Below are positions 56,679-64,000 of a stretch of 64,000 nt of DNA, piece by piece. Location of the stretch: the NCBI GenBank assembly GCA_015039365.1, contig WION01000119.1, positions 80,670 to 144,669 on the forward strand, written 5' to 3'. The notes beneath the pieces were generated by a model. It did no database searches and was not told the origin of the DNA. It saw only the letters and a list, made by a program, of their open reading frames with translations. This DNA comes from Amanita rubescens. Lineage: Eukaryota; Basidiomycota; Agaricomycetes; Agaricales; Amanitaceae. The translations under genes were made by a program, and so were the position numbers. Positions within the stretch are counted from its first letter, which is position 1; each line of letters opens with the position of its first letter.

Positions 56679-57098
56679 CTACTCAACAGGGCAATCTTTG
56701 TGCACTCTCATGTTGTTGAGAGGATTGTTAGTTATTCCAACATTTGGAAAGGTGCGCTGTAAAGTGAGTTCACATGAGTTCACATTAGGAGGGAAAAAAC
56801 TTGTGAGGCTTGCCCCAGCAAAATCAACGAAGGCACGGCCAGCTTTGTCATCATACCTGGCCTTGTCTCTGCCACGATGTATGGCAATATCAATGTGTAA
56901 GTCAGCACTGACTATCATAAAGCTTATACATGCTTCAGCACCTGGGGGCGACCCCAGATAAAAGTACTCACTTGATTGCATGGTTGAAGTATCTTTGCAC
57001 GTTTCCCTTGCTGTCAACCTCGCCACGGAACTGAAGCATCTTAGTGGTTGAAATAACTTTGTTGGCCCCTGCATTATTGATTTTACAGAAGATTGCAT
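56679..57098 (-). other. Hypothetical coding block downstream of the protease
   Basis: Minus-strand frame with SFMIVSADLHIDIAIHRGRD and KARYDDKAGRAFVDFAGASL. A second coding-like block in another frame (NNAGANKVISTTKMLQFRGE, ending FNHAIK before TGA at 56968-56970) precedes it. A GTGAGT..CCCCCAG intron (about 56973-56940) could connect them. No family recognised; it may be an extension of, or a fusion with, the protease 3' end. Confidence 0.3.
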
Positions 57099-57099
57099 G

Positions 57100-59234
57100 G
57101 CAGGGTGAACTTATAGTGGTCACCCTTGCCCAAGCGGATTCCAAACGAAGACATGCAGGAGTATGGATGCACCCACGAGCAAATGCATTCGCTGTCCCCT
57201 TAGCTTGGAAGCACAGGTCAGGATATCTAAAAATTCTACAGGGAATAACTCACGAATACCCCCCAATTTGCTCTTGATGCTGAGAGCCTTGATTGTTGTG
57301 GCCATGTCTGCTGGAGACATATTTCCATTCATCGAAAGGATGGTAGCAATGATCCCTGTAACGTGAGGTGTGGCCTATGATGAGAATATCAGCCTCACAG
57401 AGAATGTCATGACTAAGCTTTACCCTACCATCGAGGTGCCATCAAAGGCAATATATCCCTGGTTCATGCGTCTCAACTAGGATGATCTAGCATAAGTGAG
57501 GGAAGCACAAACATTTACACCGCGATTAAGATTCGTCGGGCCATCTCCAGTTGCACAACTGAAAATGTGAGATCCGGGAGCAAAGAAATCAACGTTAGAA
57601 CCTGTTTGAAACCGATCTGGTTTGCTAGGCCCAGGCTGTAGATTTCCGCAGGGAGACGTACCGAAGTTGGAAAAATCGCACATCTTGTCATTAATGTCAC
57701 ACGCTCCAACGGTGATGGCTTTAGGGGCACTGGCGGGGCTATAATCTTTTGCATCTTTTCCGGCGTTTCCTGCACCTGTCTGCAACATAGTGAGGTGTAG
57801 CCGACGTAAAAAATTGTTGACCCGTACGACGAAATGTATTCCCAGAGTCGCTACGGCCTAAAGTAAAATCCGGAAGCTAGTACTACGTGAACATACGAGA
57901 ACACAGGCAACAAACTCACCCCGTCAATGGCATAATTTATAACCGGGTTTTTATCAGTCACCAGGCTCATGTTCACAATAGATGGGCGACCAGATGACCG
58001 AGCTTGGCTTGCAGCCCATACCAATCCGTTCATGCTGACAAAGGTCCAAGTTGATCAGTCGACCCGTTATTTATAGGTATTATTACCACTCACATCGTAA
58101 TTGTCGTGCCAGAACTAAAACTTCAATCAGCATCACTGGTGGTTGAAGAAACAATTCACAGACCCGTTATCACCAAGAACTTTAACAGCGATCAAATTGG
58201 CATCCTATTACCACGTGTGAGCTGCTAACTAGCGTGAAACCAATCGAAAGTGCCGCCTTGCCTTGGCAACACCCCACCGAGCTCCACCAGCAATCCCACT
58301 GCTAATTTTTAGCAATATTTAAACACATGCCCATTGATTCTGACTCACGCAACATGAGTTCCATGCCCACGCACATCTTGTCCCTGATAGAAGATGAATG
58401 AGCCTTTCTGAGCACTAGAAGATAGTAACAAATATACATTGGTTCCGACTTGAAAGGGCGAAGATTAAAAAACGGAGTTATAGATGAACTAAGACATCAA
58501 GGCTCACTAAATGTTTTGCCCCAACGCGCGCGCCCACCAAAGTCAGACTGAAAAATAGGTCATCCACAAGGCCATCTCTGATTAAAAGGAATATTCTCAC
58601 ATGCGCAGTGAAGATTCCTTCGGGCGAATAAAAATAAGTATGAGCTAGTGCGAAATGTAGTAATCCTTACCAGAATCTGGTGGGAACAATCTGGTTGAGC
58701 ACTGCACTATACGCTGATTCAACACCAATGTGACCCACCGAGAATATATATATCAACACCACGACCAGTTTCGCTGTCCATGTCGTACGTATAGTCGTAG
58801 GTAATGTTGTTGACATCCTTCTTGGACAAAGTCCCATTGATGCGAGCAAGTCCCCAGGGAGCTGTATCCCTATAGTACAAGAGAGTCAGATGGTCCCCAA
58901 GTTAACGAAGGCACCAGAGAATAAGTACTGAGTAGCGATCATGCATGTTGTAACCTCAGCATCTTCGACAACATGTTCAACGTTGGAGTGTTGCTTGAGT
59001 GCTTCCACGACCGCAGCACTGAATTTACCTATATAGATGACACGTAAGTAAGCAAGAGATTTGCGGAATCGACGGAGGAAGGTGACACAAACCGGCATAA
59101 GCGTTCAGGAAACCGGTATCGATGATATCCCAGGTATGTGTCACAACATGGCCATCTGGGTAATTGTGGGTGAAGCGTCCGATATGGTCTGTCATGTTGA
59201 CCTCATTCTTCAATTTTACCAAGTATCGATCCAT
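57100..59234 (-). pseudogene. Subtilisin-family (S8, proteinase K-like) protease with disrupted catalytic Asp box
   Basis: Blocks in minus-strand order: inhibitor_I9 propeptide (DRYLVKLKNEVNMTDHIGRF; FSAAVVEALKQHSNVEHVVE), start of the mature enzyme (DTAPWGLARINGTLSKKDVN; GRGVDIYIL), SDFGGRARWG, catalytic His box GQDVRGHGTHVA, NLIAVKVLGDNG, NGLVWAASQARSSGRPSIVN, the oxyanion-side block (DAKDYSPASAPKAITVGACD), catalytic Ser box DGTSM|ATPHVTG split by an intron, and NGNMSPADMATTIKALSIKS. Introns are short and mostly consensus. The stretch after VDIYIL, where the catalytic Asp (DTG) belongs, is replaced by a sequence with stops in the running frame, and SDFGGRARWG can be joined only by skipping it. 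No signal peptide lies upstream of 59234, where a tandem repeat begins. Probably inactive. Confidence 0.65.
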
Positions 59235-59269
59235 GTTGGAAGGATGAGGATGATTTCAGTTGGAGAAAT

Positions 59270-59780
59270 TGCTCAACTGCAGATTTATATTCGCCATCAT
59301 CTTCTGACTGGATCGAAAGAAGTTTCTATCAGGCATCTGCACCCTTAGATCCGTATCCTTCACATTTGGTGAAGGATAGTGGAGCAGCGTTCCAATTAGG
59401 ACCAGCCAACAAACGTGCTTTGTTGCAGCATACCTGACTGTTGACCGGTGACCGAAGATGCCCGATAGGCTCCTCCCGTGATCTCTGTAATCTCATATCC
59501 AGATATTCGGGTCGATTCCCGGGCCAACTGCAGATTTATATTCGCCATCTGCTGACTGGATCAAAAGAGGTTTCTATCAGGATGGTGGAGCAGCGTTATA
59601 ATTAGGACCAGCGAACGAACATGCTTTGTTGCGGCATACCTGACTGTCTGATAGGCTTCTCCGGTGAGCTGATCTCAAACTCCCAATTCCTGTAATCTCA
59701 TATCCAGACCTTGGGGCTGATTCCCGGGCCACAACTGCAGCTGACTGGAATCGAAAGAAGTTTCCGAGACCTGAAAGGCT
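59270..59780. repeat. Short diverged tandem repeats upstream of the protease
   Basis: CTGCAGATTTATATTCGCCA occurs at 59278 and 59529 with following words TGACTGGATC.AAAGA and GTTTCTATCAGG; TGCTTTGTTGC.GCATACCT recurs at 59416 and 59619. A third partial copy lies near 59740. Unit length is about 200-250 bp. The array occupies the place where a signal-peptide exon would be expected. Confidence 0.6.
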
Positions 59781-61233
59781 TGGCACGGCATCTTCCGCAT
59801 TAAGAGACCCAAGCTATAAGGTTACTTAGAGGTGTGGGCCACCGCTTTGCGTGGCATGGTCCGAGGCCATGCGTGATAAGGGAATGAGCAGATCGTATGA
59901 ATAAGGCTAGTCTCTTCGGTGGTTGCACGCGGCAAATCTGTCTCGCGCTTTGCCGGGGCACTTTGTGGGCGTGAAGGGAAAAATGTCTCGCGTATGGCCG
60001 GGGCCTTCGTCGGAAGATGCCGCGCGTAGCGTATGCCGATCGCTAATTTCCTAATTGGGGGGGCAACTGTCCCGGACCTAGCCTTCAGGCCTCGGAAAAT
60101 GCGCTACACCTATAGTTAGACAGCCCAAGCTCCCAAGCTCAGCCCAAGCTATGTATAGCATTTTCCAGATACGGCGGCGAGACCTGAGGCGAGACGAGAC
60201 CCTTTCAGTTTCGAACACCACTCGAGGTATGCGCAGATCTGGTCGTGTTCGCTGCGCCTAATGAGCACTGTCGGAAAGGGCTGTCCAAGTGTGATGCATG
60301 TGACGCGTTGACGTCGCACAGAGTTCTCAGCGTCTTAAGTTTTAACGTAGGGTGAACTACTGAGTACATCTGCTAGCTTACCAAGACGAACGTATTATCG
60401 ATATTAGCATCGAATCCACTATTCCGAACTACCGCTATATGCCCTCCAGGAACGGGAGACAGCCATGCAGTGGCTCCAAACTTTGTAATATTTTAACAGC
60501 TCGAGCGTAAAATAGAAGGCAGTCGATATCAGTAAGGGGCCACGAGGAAGGGTCGACATGCTACTGGTAACGCTCAGCAGTTGGAAGGTGCGTGAATGGA
60601 TACGTACCGACAGATAAAAGTAAGACAAGAAGATCATTCGTAGGGCCATGGTTCAATAATTTACTTCATATTTCGAGCCATGAAGGTATATCGGCAGCGC
60701 CTGCGTCTCGTCCTGGCTCCAGGAAAAAAAAATTCTCCCCTGCTGCCGCGGCATTAGCGCCCAAACTGAAGATGAAGTCCGACAGACGCATATAGACCAA
60801 CCAACAATATGCTCATTTGAATCCCGAGGGAAGCGGCGCAGCGTGCACCAAGTCGTTTTGTCCTTTCGCCTTAATAACCTATTCTCAAGTTTTGAAATCA
60901 ATAAAGAATGGAGGAAGAAACGAGGGAACTCATAATTCAGGTCCTCAAGTCCTCTTTGGCGGTCGACGCTTGCGACGGACTCTGCCGCCAGCATGGCGCC
61001 ATGCATTGTCAATGTATGAGCTCATGTTGAACGAACTCACGAGTCGCGGACCGTGGTGCCTATCGGGCGTTCAGGCATTCAGCGCTTCAGCAAGAATTTT
61101 GGCCTTAGCGTGAAGGTGATGACGCAATTGCCAATGACTACGTGGCGCGCGAAAGCGGCCACGACGACTCGTGGTACAACGGCCATGTGCATGATCACTC
61201 CTTTACATAATACATATACGGTAAGTCATACCC
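59781..61233. other. Intergenic stretch, one weak coding tail
   Basis: No complete gene. A plus-strand block near 61114-61207 (NDYVARESGHDDSWYNGHVH) looks coding-like and ends at a stop just before the phosphomannomutase 3' end, but I found no start or exons to join to it. Confidence 0.3.
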
Positions 61234-62314
61234 CTAGTTTTGTACATCCAGGAAATACTCTTTTAAAATACGTATCGTATCTGTCGGACTAGTAACTGCA
61301 TGGCCTATGGTTCGTGGGTCGTCGTAGATCTCATGATCATTACCGCCCTACAACAATTTTAAAAACAAAGTTTTGTAATCAGCGGAAACTAACCTCGTAT
61401 GTCTTATCTCCAAAGAAGTGAATCTCTTCAAATCCTTCGTTTTCGACATGTTTAAGTGCGTACGTCTTGTCCCACCCATTTGGAAACACGTCAAACGAAA
61501 TTTGACCACCAATCGCGAACGTCAAGCCGTAATCTGGGAATTTCTCTTTAAGAACTTTGACAAAGGCAGCTCTGACACCGTGTTCCTGAGGCAAGCATCA
61601 GCATCGCGGAGTACATATTGAAAGCATTTCTTACATTGTCATAAGCCAGAAAATCAAGTCGTTCCTTGATGCTACACCATAATAGACTTTAGATCAACGT
61701 AAAACAAAATGCTCCACTAGACTTACGTGGCATTGCGACCTATGGGACTGACGTTGATCATCCCGTTCCGAAACTCTATAAACGTTCCTCTGCAACTTTA
61801 AGCATATCGCATAGGATGTATGCTTTAGCATGCAAATACCTCTTAATTGGTATATCCAAATCCGCGATATAGTGCAGTATAAACTTGACTAGCTCTTTAT
61901 ACCTATCCTCGCCGACGAACTTGATAAAAGACTGAGATTCCAATTTCTGACCAAGCTTATATGCCGTCAACCCGTTTTCCGCAAACGCGTAGTCAAAATC
62001 CTGGATGGCTAGCAGAAGTTACCAGATCTGCAGTTTATCAACGAGAATCTGAATGATGAACCGCACCATCGTTACCCCCTACTGACAGTTGTTCCAAGAT
62101 TTTGACCATATCTGACCCTCCAACAAACCCGATCACAAACTTTTTGCGTAGAGCGCGCAAAGTGTAGATCATCTCCTGAGATGCCTCCTAGGTAGGGTGT
62201 AAGCATAGTTCGACCTGAATGGTAACGGGATCTGACCTGGCGCGCTGGTGTAAGAGTGCCGTCAACATCGAAGAGAAGGAGCTTTCTGATGGGTCTGTCT
62301 GCGAAGGCCGCCAT
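61234..62314 (-). CDS. SEC53: Phosphomannomutase (eukaryotic PMM / Sec53 type)
   Basis: Interconverts mannose-6-phosphate and mannose-1-phosphate, feeding GDP-mannose for glycosylation; cytosolic. Seven exons (62314-62237, 62187-62076, 62008-61840, 61789-61727, 61671-61635, 61585-61394, 61347-61234) join in frame to 254 residues, the length of yeast Sec53. The HAD-type nucleophile motif is intact ([14 protein letters not shown]). Cap-domain and substrate motifs [67 protein letters not shown] and [20 protein letters not shown] follow. The start was set at the only ATG near the conserved N-terminus. It is divergent from the gene at 62704 across a 389-bp shared upstream region. A housekeeping gene; no defect seen. 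Confidence 0.95.
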
Positions 62315-62703
62315 GCGGAAATGGGGGTCGTTCAACTTTAGGAGGAAGAGGCCAGGCTATATTTGGCAGTGTTGCAAATAGAGGCAAATAAAGGTAAGGG
62401 CTACCGTCACACCAGCATGACGGCGCCATTGGAATTGACGAAGAGGCTGGATCTCCCTGATGATACCAGCGAACAGGTATATTTTTCTCCTTTTTAGAAA
62501 TTATTTTCATCATTGATGCGTTGGTGGTAGGACCTAAGCACAGCGTTACTTGCTCTCGTTACTTCGGCAGTGAAAGATGAAAGCCCTCGCCTGCCACTGA
62601 GCGAAGTATCTCGTTTAATCCACGATTGCGATGGATCCTCTTTGCTTGTCCGTTAACATGCTAGGGCCAGTGTACGTCTTGCTCAAGTGTGACTTAGAGC
62701 CCA
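62315..62703. promoter_or_regulatory. Shared upstream region between divergent genes
   Basis: 389 bp separate the start codons of the phosphomannomutase (minus) and the Ybp2-like gene (plus), so both promoters must lie here or overlap the genes. No TATA box stands out. Confidence 0.4.
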
Positions 62704-64000
62704 TTGGATGCATTATCCGTGCTCCTCCCATCCAAAGACTCTGCCGCCAGGGACATCATCACGTTGCTTAGCGAACATGGTTCAGCAAAAGAGGTCATAA
62801 TATCTGCTCAGGAAGCGCTGGAGCGGTTGGAAAATACTGAAATTCAGTGCGACGATACCTACCTATCTCCTTTTGACCAGCTGATAATCCTGATCCATGT
62901 ATATGCTTCGGGTAAGCATTCAAAAACGCTATATATCCACGATTGTTTATGAAATGGAATTCAGCTATACCCCGCCTCAAGCTGCGGCGGAAGACGGTAT
63001 CTGAAACGTTGCGGCCCTTCGTCACAGATATTACTAAAGTGACTTGCGCTCACGGCGAAGCTTGCTCCATTGATCAAGGTCGTTCTCTCATCCAACGCAT
63101 ATGCAAATTGGTTCGGGCAGTAACCTCATGGGCCGAAGCTGTAACTGGTAGTAGTGAAGAACGTTCATCGTGCAACGTGAGCCATCTTTCCTCGGTCCAG
63201 CATTTCAAACGAGTTAATCTGCAACAGGTACTTTTGATGGATCTACTAACAAACGTACTTGTGATCTGTGTGTCTTCTATCCACTCGTGTGTGGCGCAGC
63301 GCACTTTCGCTATTTATTATCCACGACTTAATGTGAATCCGAATCTCGATGCAAATTGGGAGTCAGGCGAGCAAGTAATGCAATATGCAATCGTGAGTAT
63401 GTGCCTAGCTGCGGACGATCCTGTTAATAAAAAGTGTCAGCAAAGCGCTAGTGTATTGGGATACACGTTAAAGGCATTGATCTCCAAGCCGTCCATTGGG
63501 AACCTCATTCTCCTGGCGCACATGGACGCCAAGACATTACCTAAATCAGGCTCTCTACTCGACAATCTGTTACCCGCTATTCTATTGGCATTTCAGTCAG
63601 GCGTTGCGCTGGACGAATGCTTGGCTCTATTGTTAAATGTGCTCCATAATCTACAAGAGTCGACAGTATCACCTGAGATCGTTGTACCCCTTTGCACAAT
63701 TGTATCCTCTATCGCCAGCACACACGCAGATCCGATGGTTAGGCACCAAGCCTTCCGCGTTCTAGCTCTTCTACTATCCCATTCTCCACCAGCGTTGCGT
63801 ATGGAGGCCTTGAAAGAGTTGACGACGGATCAGCGATTGCCACAGATGCGAACAGCTGCTGTGGGACTTGTAAAAGAAGCTGTGCTAGAAGGCTTGGGAT
63901 CGACCTCTCAGAACATGTTTGCATCTCGCCTCTTCATACAGACGTTTGGACCGATACTATATCGCCCTGACCCTCCCGACTATCTTTCCAAAGACTACAA
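62704..64000 (+). CDS. Ybp2/glomulin (ALF4)-like protein, N-terminal part, runs off the right edge
   Basis: Exon 1 62704-62911 (MDALSVLLPSKDSAARDIIT...) joins exon 2 from 62965, which remains open to the window end. A 51-bp in-frame stretch (63177-63227, GTGAGC..CAACAG) may be a further intron. The protein is an all-helical repeat type (VLGYTLKALISKPSIGNLIL; RHQAFRVLALLLSHSPPALR; LPQMRTAAVGLVKEAVLEGL). The conserved FGPILYRPDPPDYLSKDY near the window edge recalls the family containing yeast Ybp1/Ybp2 and glomulin/Alf4 (kinetochore, oxidative-stress or cullin-RING regulation, depending on the member). About 415 codons are visible; the usual family length is 550-700. Confidence 0.7.

Noticed and set aside
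60653..61012. 119-codon minus-strand frame
   Set aside because: No domain, biased composition, and no promoter or splice context.

Overview
The window is nuclear DNA of a filamentous basidiomycete, most likely an Agaricomycete. Evidence: many short introns (about 45-65 bp, GT..AG); F-box, HNH-nuclease, P-loop GTPase and NB-ARC/TPR families typical of mushroom-forming fungi; a Ty3/Gypsy chromovirus; and a LINE-type ORF1. All gene models were read by eye. No database search was run, so family names rest on motif recognition.

Layout. 1-2248: 5' part of a large minus-strand gene (possibly tuberin-like). 4425-9460: duplicated block A with an intact six-exon NB-ARC/TPR (NLR-like) gene whose C-terminal half is 19 near-identical 42-residue repeats. 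10183-11520: HNH-nuclease protein. 12086-13033: decayed multi-exon coding signal, tail-to-tail with an F-box gene (12997-14370, minus). 14628-30372: a 15.7-kb imperfect inverted duplication, arms about 7.3 and 7.5 kb around a 1-kb spacer. Each arm carries a P-loop GTPase gene running into about 40 consecutive putative micro-exons, nearly all exactly 3 nt long and each flanked by a 3' and a 5' splice site. 30736-32066: F-box-like gene. 32751-35148: acylaminoacyl-peptidase. 36546-37070: small secreted protein. 38600-40973: NAPE-PLD pseudogene split by a 1.35-kb terminal-inverted-repeat element. 41318-43157: ORF1-only LINE copy with poly(A) and target-site duplication. 43791-47935: duplicated block B with a frameshifted NLR paralogue. 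48561-54799: complete Gypsy chromovirus with identical LTRs, a perfect self-priming signal and a chromodomain. 56318-56391: tRNA-like sequence. 57100-59234: damaged subtilisin-family protease. 61234-62314: phosphomannomutase. 62704-64000: 5' part of a Ybp2/glomulin-like gene.

How it fits together. Conserved housekeeping genes (phosphomannomutase, Ybp2-like, acylaminoacyl-peptidase, the left-edge gene) frame an accessory region rich in duplications, NLR-like and GTPase genes and mobile elements. The accessory blocks are visibly more A+T-rich and intron-rich than their surroundings. The most unusual item is the mirrored pair of single-codon micro-exon arrays. Between the two arms the intron interiors have diverged, yet splice sites, the 3n length of every micro-exon and most triplets are retained.
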